DNA from: an uncultured Chromatiaceae bacterium
Lineage (GTDB): Bacteria; Pseudomonadota; Gammaproteobacteria; Enterobacterales; Alteromonadaceae
Length of the DNA: 32,735 nt
Reading direction: 5' to 3'
NCBI GenBank assembly: GCA_946482325.1
Contig: CAMLRA010000029.1
Location: 1-32,735, forward strand
Both the position numbers and the translations under genes were made by a program. Shown piece by piece: positions 25,538 through 32,735 of this stretch (the stretch's first letter is position 1; the number at the start of each line of letters is the position of its first letter). The notes beneath the pieces were generated by a model. The model saw only the letters and a list, made by a program, of their open reading frames with translations, was not told where the DNA came from and did no database searches.

Positions 25538-28500
25538 CAGTCGTTAAACCATCTGGCGATGAACATGCTTTTATCCTTTGTCAGTTAATGGCTGAGTTAC
25601 CACTTTGTTTTTCGAAAGAGGATTGTCGTCGCGACGCGTTGTCAGCACAGCTTCGTCAGATCGCTTCGATGATTGGTGCTGAATTATTGGCGCTCTACCA
25701 GATTGTTGTAGATCCTGATAGTGCAGCAGCAGGCATACAGCCGACTGATACGCATGCGGAACTGGCACTGCGTTGTGTCGCTTCAGTTGGATCTGCATTC
25801 CCTGAACTGTTGCGATGCACAGGTCAACAAGTGGCTGACGGCAGAGTGAAATTACCGACGAAAACGGAGGTCCTGCTTCTGCCATTACAGCTGTCTGCTT
25901 CGACCGGATATTTATTGCTCTCAAGTTGTGCTGACGGCGACGTTCCGACCTCTTTATTACAACCCTGGTGCCGGTTACTGCAGCATTATCTGACTGAACT
26001 TGCCACTGCTCAGCAGGAAGACACAAACCTACAGTTGCTACAACATTCGACTAGTGCGGCGGCGGCTGTACCCTGGCAGCTTGACACCCAAACCGACGTA
26101 CTGACGCTTGATGCCGCGGGCTACAATTTATTCGGCCTGACCCAAACTCACGAGCTGACTCAACAATGGTTGTTTCAGCATATGCATCCTGACGATGTAA
26201 ATCTCTGCCGGAGCGCGTTTTCGAAATATCTGCGGGGACAGAGTGCGCTCTATGATTGTATCAGCCGCGTCTGGCATAGTGGCGGCTATTGGATTTGGAT
26301 CCACAGTCGGGCACAGATCCGCTGCTTTGCAGGCGGGAAGCAACAGCTTACCGGATTGTATTTTGATTTGAGTGAACGGATGCAGACTCAAATACAATTG
26401 GAAACCCTGGCTGCCTGTGTCCCCGGAGTCGTTTTTCAGTATTTGCGTCAGGTGAATGGCCATCGCAGTTTTCCCTATCTCAGCCCTCAGGCGGAGCAAT
26501 TGTTCGCGTTATCGCTTGATACCCTGAAAAAGGATGCCACCCCATTTTTGCAGAAAGTTCACCCGGATGATCTGGATCTACTTCGTCAACAATTAGATAA
26601 ATCATCGGAATCACTCGAGATTTTACAAGCAAGATTTCGCATCCGGGCGTTAGACGGCGAATATGTCTGGTATCAGGGAAAAGCCCAACCTGAGCAGCTG
26701 GCGCATGGTGATGTGTTGTGGCACGGCCATTTATCGGATATCTCTGCTGAGATGGTTGCCGAAGAGGAAATGCGTATTGCGCGTGAACAGGCGGAGCAGG
26801 CGTCGCGTTTTAAAAGTAGTTTCCTTGCGAACATGAGCCATGAGATCAGAACCCCGATGAACGGTGTTTTGGGGATGATCGATGTACTAAACGCGGGTTT
26901 GACCGATCCACAACAGCAAGCCAATATCCGGATCATGCGCGAATCAGCGACCGCATTACTCACAGTGATCGATGACATTCTCGATTTTTCAAAGTTGGAC
27001 GCCGGTAAGCTGAATGTGGTCTGTGAGCCCTGTAAACTGTCCGAACTTTTACAACAAATCATCGGAGTACTGGACGAGTTAGCGCTTAAACAACAAGTGT
27101 TTCTTAGCTTCTTCATTGACCCTTCAGTCCCTAGTGTTGTGATGGCTGACGGTGGCCGCGTACGGCAGGTTTTACTGAACCTGTTGAGTAATGCAATTAA
27201 ATTCAGCGCAGGGTCGGGCCGGCTGGGACAGGTTCATTTATCGCTGACTGTGTTAGATCGGGATGAACATGATGCATTGCTTTGCTTTTCTGTGCGCGAT
27301 AATGGCATTGGAATGTCCGAACACAGCCTGCAACGTTTGTTTAAACCCTTTATCCAGGCCGATGATTCAACGAGTCGACGCTTCGGCGGCACAGGTCTTG
27401 GATTATCCATCAGTCAGCAATTGATCCATCTGATGGGGGGATTCATCGAGGTCAGTAGTGAGTTAGATTTAGGCAGCGAGTTTAGAGTGATGTTACCGGT
27501 TCAAGTCCTGTATACCAGTGACGGTCCGGCACCGACTATCCCGGTCACTGATGTTGTGATCATCAGTCGGCCGCCTTCGACGCTTGCTAATGACTGGAGT
27601 CTATATTTGCAGTCTGCCGGCTGTGCTGTGCAGGTGACCTCATCACCAGACACTGTGGAACCAGCGGCTTCGGAGCGACGCGTCTGGTTGATAGACCTGG
27701 TACCTGCGGAAATGGCGGCGACTTTGTTGGATTTTGCTGCGAAGCTCCGCCAACAACAACCGCAGGATGGTATCGTATTGCTCGGCCGCGGCAGGCGTCG
27801 CTCGCCAAGGCTGCTGGCCGAAAAACAAGTCTACCTTGATGCGAATACTCTGAGTCGCCCGGTCTTGTTTCAGGCCATTGAGTTGGCTGTGTCCGGCGGG
27901 CAAACCAAAGAAGCGTCGGCGACGACCGCAGTCCTGCCACCGCCATGTTTTGAGCAAAAAGTACTTGTGGTGGAAGACAACAGCACCAATCAAATTGTAA
28001 TTAGACAGATGCTGCTTCAGCTTGGTTATCAGTCTGACGTCGCGTCAGACGGGGTGCAGGGACTGCAGCTTGCGCAACAGGTCCATTACGACCTGATCCT
28101 GACTGACTTGCATATGCCAGTGCTGGACGGCTACGAGTTCTGCCGAGCCTGGCGTGATATCGAAAGTCTGCAGAACTTACCCGCAATCCCAGTGTTGGCA
28201 TTGACGGCGAATGTCATGAAAGAAGAGCAAAAGCGTTGTTTGGATGCCGGGATGAATGGATGCCTTACTAAACCACTGCCTATTGCCACGTTGCAACAGG
28301 CCTTGGCAAAGTGGTTGCCGCAGGTGAGTACTGCAGCATTGCTCAGTCAAAATGAGCATACGCCTTCGCCACAGGCTATGGCTGGCAGCGATGTCAGTGC
28401 CCGGTTTGATCGGCATTTATTAGCGAAAACTGTTGGCGCTGACGCAGTTGAAGAGGTATTGACTGATTATGCCGCCAGCTTTCACCAGCACATGCAAGAA

Positions 28501-28722
28501 CTCTTGATTGCAATGAATGCGGAACAATTTGCACAAGCGGGGGCTATTGCTCACAAGTTAAAGTCCTCGAGTAGTTTTGTTGGCCTTATCGAATTTGCGA
28601 AGAGTCTCTCGCAATTGGAGCAAGCGGCGAAAGGGCAGACCAGTACATTGGACTGTAAAGAGCTATGGCTACAGTGCCAGGCGGCTGCGCAGTCAGTGCA
28701 GCTACTACTGCGCCAGCTTTAA
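25534..28722 (+). CDS. Hybrid sensor histidine kinase with pseudo-receiver, receiver and Hpt
   Basis: A 1062-residue cytoplasmic phosphorelay protein. In order: a GAF-like N-terminal region (about 15-165), two PAS domains (about 172-280 and 285-405; PYLSPQAEQLFAL begins the second), HisKA with H436 (FLANMSHEIRTPMNGVLGM), HATPase (about 535-660; DNGIGM, GGTGLGLSIS), a degenerate receiver (about 668-795), an intact receiver with D858 (LILTDLHMPVLDG) and an Hpt domain with H1007 (AIAHKLKSSS). This is a full His-Asp-His relay ending in Hpt, so an external receiver must accept the phosphate: the stand-alone receiver upstream, CheY or the HTH-receiver. It overlaps the preceding kinase by ATGA. Its stop lies 11 bp from that of the convergent HTH-receiver gene. 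Confidence 0.94.
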   Translation: MTVVKPSGDEHAFILCQLMAELPLCFSKEDCRRDALSAQLRQIASMIGAELLALYQIVVDPDSAAAGIQPTDTHAELALRCVASVGSAFPELLRCTGQQVADGRVKLPTKTEVLLLPLQLSASTGYLLLSSCADGDVPTSLLQPWCRLLQHYLTELATAQQEDTNLQLLQHSTSAAAAVPWQLDTQTDVLTLDAAGYNLFGLTQTHELTQQWLFQHMHPDDVNLCRSAFSKYLRGQSALYDCISRVWHSGGYWIWIHSRAQIRCFAGGKQQLTGLYFDLSERMQTQIQLETLAACVPGVVFQYLRQVNGHRSFPYLSPQAEQLFALSLDTLKKDATPFLQKVHPDDLDLLRQQLDKSSESLEILQARFRIRALDGEYVWYQGKAQPEQLAHGDVLWHGHLSDISAEMVAEEEMRIAREQAEQASRFKSSFLANMSHEIRTPMNGVLGMIDVLNAGLTDPQQQANIRIMRESATALLTVIDDILDFSKLDAGKLNVVCEPCKLSELLQQIIGVLDELALKQQVFLSFFIDPSVPSVVMADGGRVRQVLLNLLSNAIKFSAGSGRLGQVHLSLTVLDRDEHDALLCFSVRDNGIGMSEHSLQRLFKPFIQADDSTSRRFGGTGLGLSISQQLIHLMGGFIEVSSELDLGSEFRVMLPVQVLYTSDGPAPTIPVTDVVIISRPPSTLANDWSLYLQSAGCAVQVTSSPDTVEPAASERRVWLIDLVPAEMAATLLDFAAKLRQQQPQDGIVLLGRGRRRSPRLLAEKQVYLDANTLSRPVLFQAIELAVSGGQTKEASATTAVLPPPCFEQKVLVVEDNSTNQIVIRQMLLQLGYQSDVASDGVQGLQLAQQVHYDLILTDLHMPVLDGYEFCRAWRDIESLQNLPAIPVLALTANVMKEEQKRCLDAGMNGCLTKPLPIATLQQALAKWLPQVSTAALLSQNEHTPSPQAMAGSDVSARFDRHLLAKTVGADAVEEVLTDYAASFHQHMQELLIAMNAEQFAQAGAIAHKLKSSSSFVGLIEFAKSLSQLEQAAKGQTSTLDCKELWLQCQAAAQSVQLLLRQL

Positions 28723-28733
28723 CAATGGGGGGC

Positions 28734-29339
28734 TCACAGATATATTTGCCGCAGAGCCAGCAGGTATCCTTTGAGCACCGCAATCTCAAACGGCTTTTTC
28801 AGCAAAGTGACTTCAGCCAACATACTTTGGTGCTGGCTCAACTGCGCGTCATCCAGACCACTGACCACAATAATATGCTGAATGTCCTGAGGCTGATGCG
28901 CTTTAATCCGCTTGAGCATTTCAAAACCATCGATATAGGGAATTTCCAGGTCAAGAATTAACAGATGTGGGAAGCCTGCGCCGAGCCTCAGCATGGCCTC
29001 GAGCCCGTTGTCGTAGAGTTCCAATGTCAACGGCAGTTCCAAAGCATCCAGTTCGCGTTGATACAAACTCCGCATAAAATCATCATCTTCGACAATCATC
29101 ACCTGAAGTTTCGCATGGGCGTCAGGCGCTGTGGCAGGCGCAAGCACACTGGCATGCTGGCGTTGATGCTGCACAGATTGCATGGAGATCCGCCTGTGAC
29201 CGCCACCGGTCTTCCAAGCGCGGAGCTTGCCGGACTCAACCATTTGCTGAACTGTCCCTACTGAGACGCCGAGTAAGCGAGCTGCTTCTGTGGTACTGCA
29301 AAATGTGTCAGTGCTATCGGCGGTGATGTCATTTTCCAT
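28734..29339 (-). CDS. Response regulator with N-terminal MerR/excisionase-type HTH and C-terminal receiver
   Basis: A 201-residue putative transcription regulator with domains in the reverse of the usual order. Residues about 14-55 form a winged HTH of the excisionase/MerR-BldC kind (TTEAARLLGVSVGTVQQMVE, then GGGHRRI). A linker of about 20 residues leads to a receiver at 78-200 with acid pocket E84-D85-D86, phospho-acceptor D130 (LILDLEIPYIDG), S160 and K182 (LLKKPF). It should be phosphorylated. The ribosome site GGAGAG precedes the ATG. It lies on the minus strand between two plus-strand signalling operons and is divergent from cheW (158-bp gap), where it could bind. Probably the transcriptional output of the local kinases; its targets are unknown. 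Confidence 0.85.
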   Translation of the reverse strand: MENDITADSTDTFCSTTEAARLLGVSVGTVQQMVESGKLRAWKTGGGHRRISMQSVQHQRQHASVLAPATAPDAHAKLQVMIVEDDDFMRSLYQRELDALELPLTLELYDNGLEAMLRLGAGFPHLLILDLEIPYIDGFEMLKRIKAHQPQDIQHIIVVSGLDDAQLSQHQSMLAEVTLLKKPFEIAVLKGYLLALRQIYL

Positions 29340-29489
29340 GTTAGCTCTCCGAATATTTCTATATTGCTAAAACATATCAACTATTTGGTGTTTTTGCGAG
29401 ATTTGCGGATGAATTCGGCCGATGATCGCGAAAAATAATTAAAATATCATATTTGACAATTTTGGCGTGTGTGCACTAAGCTTATTTTA

Positions 29490-29505
29490 GAGGACAAATG
29501 AGACA
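29490..29505 (+). repeat. 16-bp element, copy 2 (before cheW)
   Basis: GAGGACAAATGAGACA, identical to 23240-23255. Here its ATG is the probable cheW start and GAGG its ribosome site. The 158-bp gap 29340-29497 is AT-rich; no convincing cheW promoter was assigned. Confidence 0.35.
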
Positions 29506-30067
29506 GGTGCTTATTATGCAGATGACTAATAGTGGTTTAAATCGAGTTGTCAGTGAGTCTGAGGGCTTGTATAGCAGTGTTGGCCAGTACCTGACCTTTA
29601 ATTCTGGTGGTGAATGTTATGCACTAGGGATTTTGGCAATTAAAGAAATTATCGAATTTGGTAATATTACCAAAATTCCAATGTTGCCACTGTTTGTGCG
29701 GGGAGTGATCAATTTACGGGGCGCTGTGGTGCCGGTGATTGACTTAGCCGCTCGCTTATACGGCGAACAACTCACTGCCGGGCGACGCACCTGCGTAGTG
29801 ATAGTTGAGTTAGAAACAGAAGAGGGCAAGATCGAGCTTGGTGTCGTCGTGGATGCCGTCAATGAAGTACTGGAACTGTCGGCAAAAGATTTGGCTGCCG
29901 CGCCGAATTTCGGTAGCCGGATCCGCACTGATTTCATTCGGCAAATGGCGAGGATACAGGATCGGTTAGTCATGATCCTCGCCCTGGAGCGCGTGCTGTC
30001 CGTTGACGAAATGGCCGGTTTGGTCGCGCTTAGTCAGGAAAAACCTTCAACAGCGCAGGTCGCATAA
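29498..30067 (+). CDS. cheW: CheW coupling protein
   Basis: A 189-residue scaffold protein that links chemoreceptors to CheA. The CheW core starts near residue 29 ([20 protein letters not shown]) and includes [20 protein letters not shown], the receptor/CheA-facing hallmark, and [15 protein letters not shown]. An N-terminal extension of about 25 residues and a C-terminal tail of about 20 exceed the usual length. The ATG at 29498 lies only 4 bp from GAGG; ATG 29516 (spacing 8 from AGG) is an alternative start that would shorten the tail by six residues. Its TAA overlaps the next gene's ATG (TAATG), so it is coupled to the MCP. Confidence 0.95.
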   Translation: MRQVLIMQMTNSGLNRVVSESEGLYSSVGQYLTFNSGGECYALGILAIKEIIEFGNITKIPMLPLFVRGVINLRGAVVPVIDLAARLYGEQLTAGRRTCVVIVELETEEGKIELGVVVDAVNEVLELSAKDLAAAPNFGSRIRTDFIRQMARIQDRLVMILALERVLSVDEMAGLVALSQEKPSTAQVA

Positions 30068-31275
30068 TGTTTAGCCTGAGTCGGTATCAGCTATGGGCCG
30101 CTGCCCCCCGGCAAACCGGACCCGCGGCGCGCCTTTGTAATGGTTGGGCACAGCATGGAGTAATGGGCCTGCTGGTGATCAGTTTGCTCAGTGCATACGC
30201 ACACTGGTCTGGGTTTATAGTGGCGGCAGTACTGGCTTTTGCCTTGTTTTTACAGAAGCAAATGGTCATTCAGCTTGAGTGTTTGCGTAAAGCAGAGCGT
30301 CTGGTTGTAAACAACACGCCTCAGACTGAGCCGGTATTAAATAAGCCACGGGATGTAATTGCAGCCCAGGATTTACTGTTTGAAACTTTTGTGGCGCAGC
30401 TCGGTTTTGGTCAATCACTCGGTGATCAATCGGTCAATCGGCTGGTTGAGGATTTTAATCAGCTTTATGTGTCGGTGACACACAGTATGCAGTTGGCGCA
30501 AAGTGCAGCTAAGCGTTTTGAACCCGGCCAGGACAGTTTCGCTGCGCGCAGTGAGCTGTCACTCGCGCAAGTGCTGTCAATGCTGCAACAGGCGCTGGCC
30601 CGAAAAACCTTGTTACTCGAATCCAATCAACAGGTCGCTCAGGCCGCCAGCGCGCTCAAACATCAAACCGAAATCATTCAGCGCATTTCTAAAGAAATAA
30701 CCTTGTTATCACTGAATGCATCTATTGAAGCAGCCAGAGCCGGTGAGGCCGGACGGGGGTTTTCTGTTGTGGCCGAACGGGTCCGTGAACTGTCTGACAT
30801 TACCTCTCAGGCTGCCAGCGACATCATCAGCCGGATGCAGACTTTGATGCAGGCTATCGCCGGCAGTTCTGGACAATTGCAAAGCAGCGGTGAGTTGGAT
30901 GAGCAATTAATGGCCGATGCCAATCAGCACATTGGTGATGTACTCACGGGGCTTAGTCAGATGACCCTTGAGCTTTGCGGCACAATCAGCCAACTGGAAC
31001 AAACGCAGAATCAGGTGCAGCACAAACTGCAGGACGCCATTACTGATTTCCAGTTTCAGGACCGCGTCAGCCAGCGGCTGAGTCATATCATCACTGCCTT
31101 GCAGCAATTACAGCAGATACAAGATGTTGAGCATGAGCAGCAGTTGGCTGAAATCCGGCAAATAGGCGTCAGTTTGTTTCAGTCATACACCATGCAGGAT
31201 GAACGCGATTTACACCGGGCGGCAATGCCTGCAACACAGCTGCAGCATAGTCAGCAGGATATTACTTTCTTTTGA
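30067..31275 (+). CDS. Sensor-less membrane methyl-accepting chemotaxis protein
   Basis: A 402-residue transducer. Two close hydrophobic helices (about residues 33-65: [13 protein letters not shown] and [13 protein letters not shown]) form a membrane hairpin with no periplasmic domain, PAS or HAMP visible. The signalling tip is present at about 208-243 ([20 protein letters not shown], then VVAERVREL). Near the C-terminus, FQFQDRVSQ gives D332-x3-Q336, like the CheZ catalytic pair. The end, QQDITFF, resembles tails of other MCPs of this kind. With no input domain it may sense membrane or cytoplasmic state, or act as an array hub. It is coupled to cheW and followed by cheY 10 bp downstream. Confidence 0.85.
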   Translation: MFSLSRYQLWAAAPRQTGPAARLCNGWAQHGVMGLLVISLLSAYAHWSGFIVAAVLAFALFLQKQMVIQLECLRKAERLVVNNTPQTEPVLNKPRDVIAAQDLLFETFVAQLGFGQSLGDQSVNRLVEDFNQLYVSVTHSMQLAQSAAKRFEPGQDSFAARSELSLAQVLSMLQQALARKTLLLESNQQVAQAASALKHQTEIIQRISKEITLLSLNASIEAARAGEAGRGFSVVAERVRELSDITSQAASDIISRMQTLMQAIAGSSGQLQSSGELDEQLMADANQHIGDVLTGLSQMTLELCGTISQLEQTQNQVQHKLQDAITDFQFQDRVSQRLSHIITALQQLQQIQDVEHEQQLAEIRQIGVSLFQSYTMQDERDLHRAAMPATQLQHSQQDITFF

Positions 31276-31285
31276 GGATAGTCGC

Positions 31286-31651
31286 ATGCCAAAAACAATT
31301 TTAGTGGTTGATGATTCTGCTTCAATCCGTCAAGTCGCCCGGATGACGCTCGCTGGTGAGGGATATGAAGTATTGGATGCCTGCGATGGTGTAGAGGCTC
31401 TCAAGCAGCTCGATGGAAAAAAAGTTCACCTCATCATTAGTGATCTCAACATGCCGAACATGGATGGCCTGACGTTGCTACAGCGGGTCAAGGGCGAGCC
31501 AGCTTATCGCTTTACACCTTTTGTCATGTTGACCAGCGAATCCGGTGACAGCTTTATGGCGCAGGGAAAGGCGCATGGTGCCAAAGCCTGGATGGTAAAG
31601 CCGTTTAAAGCTGAACAATTGCTGATGACAGTATCCAGATTATTGGCCTAG
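31286..31651 (+). CDS. cheY: CheY-type response regulator
   Basis: A 121-residue receiver. The acid pocket is D9-D10 (ILVVDDSAS), the phospho-acceptor D53 (IISDLNMPNMDG), with T83 (VMLTSE) and K105 (MVKPF). The ATG at 31286 is preceded by GAGGA; a longer frame to 31199 lies inside the MCP gene and is rejected. It lies between the MCP and STAS-CheA genes and is the likely direct substrate of this CheA. Whether it works on a flagellar motor cannot be told: no motor genes are in the window. Confidence 0.93.
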   Translation: MPKTILVVDDSASIRQVARMTLAGEGYEVLDACDGVEALKQLDGKKVHLIISDLNMPNMDGLTLLQRVKGEPAYRFTPFVMLTSESGDSFMAQGKAHGAKAWMVKPFKAEQLLMTVSRLLA

Positions 31652-31659
31652 GAGGTTGT

Positions 31660-31950
31660 ATGCCTGCTGAGACTCTAAAATTTCCGCCCAGTTTAACCGT
31701 GTACGAAGTGCAGAGTTATGCCAGTCGCTGGCAGGAGATTTCGCAGCAACAGCCCAATCAGTTGCTTCTTGACCTGTCTGACTTGCAGGAACTGGATGGG
31801 GCAGGTTTTCAATTAATACTGAGCCTGCTAAAGGCATTGCCGACACCAACCTTCACTGTAAAAGCGGGGCCGGATAGCGCGGTTATCGCGGCTTGGCTTA
31901 CCGAGCAGCTGGTTGATCAGGGCTACGCACTGGGAGATACATCATGCTGA
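31660..31950 (+). CDS. STAS-domain protein (chemosensory-linked, non-phosphorylatable form)
   Basis: A 96-residue stand-alone STAS protein related to anti-anti-sigma factors. The signature loop reads ELDGAGFQLILSL (D46-G47-A48-G49), whereas phosphorylated family members have Ser or Thr after the Asp, so it probably works by partner binding rather than by kinase-controlled switching. It begins 8 bp after cheY behind AGGAGG and overlaps cheA by seven bases. Its link to CheA and CheY is positional; its role is unknown. Confidence 0.82.
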   Translation: MPAETLKFPPSLTVYEVQSYASRWQEISQQQPNQLLLDLSDLQELDGAGFQLILSLLKALPTPTFTVKAGPDSAVIAAWLTEQLVDQGYALGDTSC

Positions 31951-32735
31951 ATCTCAAAGAACTGGTCGTTGTATTCCTTGCTGAAGCCCGTGAACTGCTG
32001 GAACAACTGGAACGTGGTGTGTTGGCACTGGAAAAATCACCGGCCAATGTCAGCGCCGAAGATATCAATGCGATGTTTCGTGCCGCGCACACCATCAAAG
32101 GTTCTGCAGGGGTCGTGGGATTGGACCATGTAGTGCAGTTTACGCATCTGGTCGAAACCGCTTTTGAGCTATTGCGCAGCAACAAATTGACGGTGGATAA
32201 ACCGCTTGCGGAGTTACTCCTGCAATGCAACGACCATATTGCTGCATTACTCGATTGTGCCGAATCATGCTCAGAGCCTGATCAGCCGTTGTTGTCTGCC
32301 GGCGATAACTTATTGGCCAGACTGCGGCCTGTCTTGCAGCAGCCAGCGGCGACGCCAGCTGTTTCACAAAGTGTTCCGGCCGCCGTCTCTGATGCTCCTG
32401 GCGTGGTTTGGCATGTTTTTCTGAAACTGTCCGCGAGTTGTTTTACCGACGGTCTAGATCCACTGACGCTGGTGCGGTATCTGCGCCAGCAGGCCACTGG
32501 CTGTCGTGAATATTGGTATGCAGAGCAGGTCCCATCATTGGCACAGTTGGCGCCGGCACAGACCGAAACCTGCCAATTGATGCTCGATTTAGTCCTGGAG
32601 AATATTCAAGAGCAGACTCTGCTTGATGCGCTTGAATTCATTCGTCAGGATAGTTTGTGCTGCATTTTTAACAAACAAAGTCCCGCCGGTGCTCAACAAC
32701 AATTCCTCGACAACCTGGAAAACCGCTCTTTAGCC
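31944..32735 (+). CDS. cheA: Chemotaxis histidine kinase CheA (3' partial)
   Basis: The first 264 codons of CheA, open to the window end. The P1 Hpt domain starts MLNLKELVVVFLAEARELLE and has the phospho-acceptor H49 in AHTIKGSAG. A Pro/Ala-rich linker (about residues 132-152) follows, then a domain starting WHVFLKLSAS that resembles the P2-like or inter-domain part of divergent CheA proteins. The kinase, P5 and any receiver domain lie beyond the window. The ATG overlaps the STAS gene (ATGCTGA). Gene order cheW-mcp-cheY-STAS-cheA marks a non-enteric chemosensory operon. Confidence 0.93.
   Translation, partial: MLNLKELVVVFLAEARELLEQLERGVLALEKSPANVSAEDINAMFRAAHTIKGSAGVVGLDHVVQFTHLVETAFELLRSNKLTVDKPLAELLLQCNDHIAALLDCAESCSEPDQPLLSAGDNLLARLRPVLQQPAATPAVSQSVPAAVSDAPGVVWHVFLKLSASCFTDGLDPLTLVRYLRQQATGCREYWYAEQVPSLAQLAPAQTETCQLMLDLVLENIQEQTLLDALEFIRQDSLCCIFNKQSPAGAQQQFLDNLENRSLA

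Noticed and set aside
25571..26026. 151-residue minus-strand open frame, and others like it (732-1178, 7883-8341, 26673-27116)
   Set aside because: They lie wholly inside well-supported genes on the other strand, show no domain and have no ribosome site I could accept.
29453..29487. TTGACA at 29453 as the -35 of a cheW promoter
   Set aside because: No acceptable -10 lies 16-18 bp away; a sigma-54 reading (GG and GC 7 bp apart) also fails on spacing.
1..32735. Mobile elements, CRISPR arrays, tRNA or rRNA genes
   Set aside because: No transposase or integrase frames, no regularly spaced direct repeats and no tRNA-like cloverleaf segments were seen.

Overview
The window looks like chromosomal DNA from a gammaproteobacterium of the Alteromonadales/Chromatiales type. 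Rheinheimera or a close relative is my best guess, inferred from protein style rather than any search. Pointers are the PsrA-FadE fatty acid module, a PEP-CTERM-like secreted protein, a plant-like subtilase, a Penicillium-type PHB depolymerase, a NatAB-type ABC pair and a multi-gene chemosensory cluster. Gene density is high, intergenic gaps are all under 300 bp, and several strong intrinsic terminators separate transcription units. I saw no tRNA, rRNA, insertion sequence, prophage or CRISPR array.

Layout. 1-2.0 kb: the 3' part of a Cache-domain chemoreceptor, overlapping a YjbR-family gene. 2.0-4.3 kb (minus): a secreted phytase-like protein coupled to a VF530-type small protein. 4.4-6.2 kb (minus): asnB with its terminator. 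6.3-10.3 kb (plus): a DUF3025 gene, natA, natB, a Nudix hydrolase and a small unknown protein. 10.3-11.7 kb (minus): rimO. 11.9-15.9 kb (plus): a PEP-CTERM-like secreted protein and a large secreted S8 protease with a TGACA-rich region between them. 16.0-19.1 kb (plus): psrA and fadE, with a promoter and tandem PsrA-like sites in front of psrA. 19.2-20.8 kb (plus): nagZ and a GNAT acetyltransferase. 20.8-21.9 kb (minus): a secreted PHB-depolymerase-family esterase. 22.1-23.1 kb (plus): a membrane acyltransferase.

23.2-32.7 kb (end of window) is a signalling island. One operon encodes a stand-alone receiver, a CheC-type phosphatase with two complete catalytic motifs, a cytoplasmic PAS histidine kinase and a 1062-residue hybrid kinase, joined by short overlaps. 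A response regulator with an N-terminal MerR/excisionase-type HTH and a C-terminal receiver lies convergent to it on the minus strand. Divergent from that regulator runs a chemosensory operon: CheW, a sensor-less membrane MCP with a CheZ-like D-x3-Q motif, CheY, a STAS protein lacking the phospho-serine, and CheA, which runs off the end. No flagellar genes, CheR, CheB or CheD lie in the window. I infer a chemosensory array wired to a phosphorelay, with a dedicated phosphatase and a transcriptional output. This is the most unusual part of the window.
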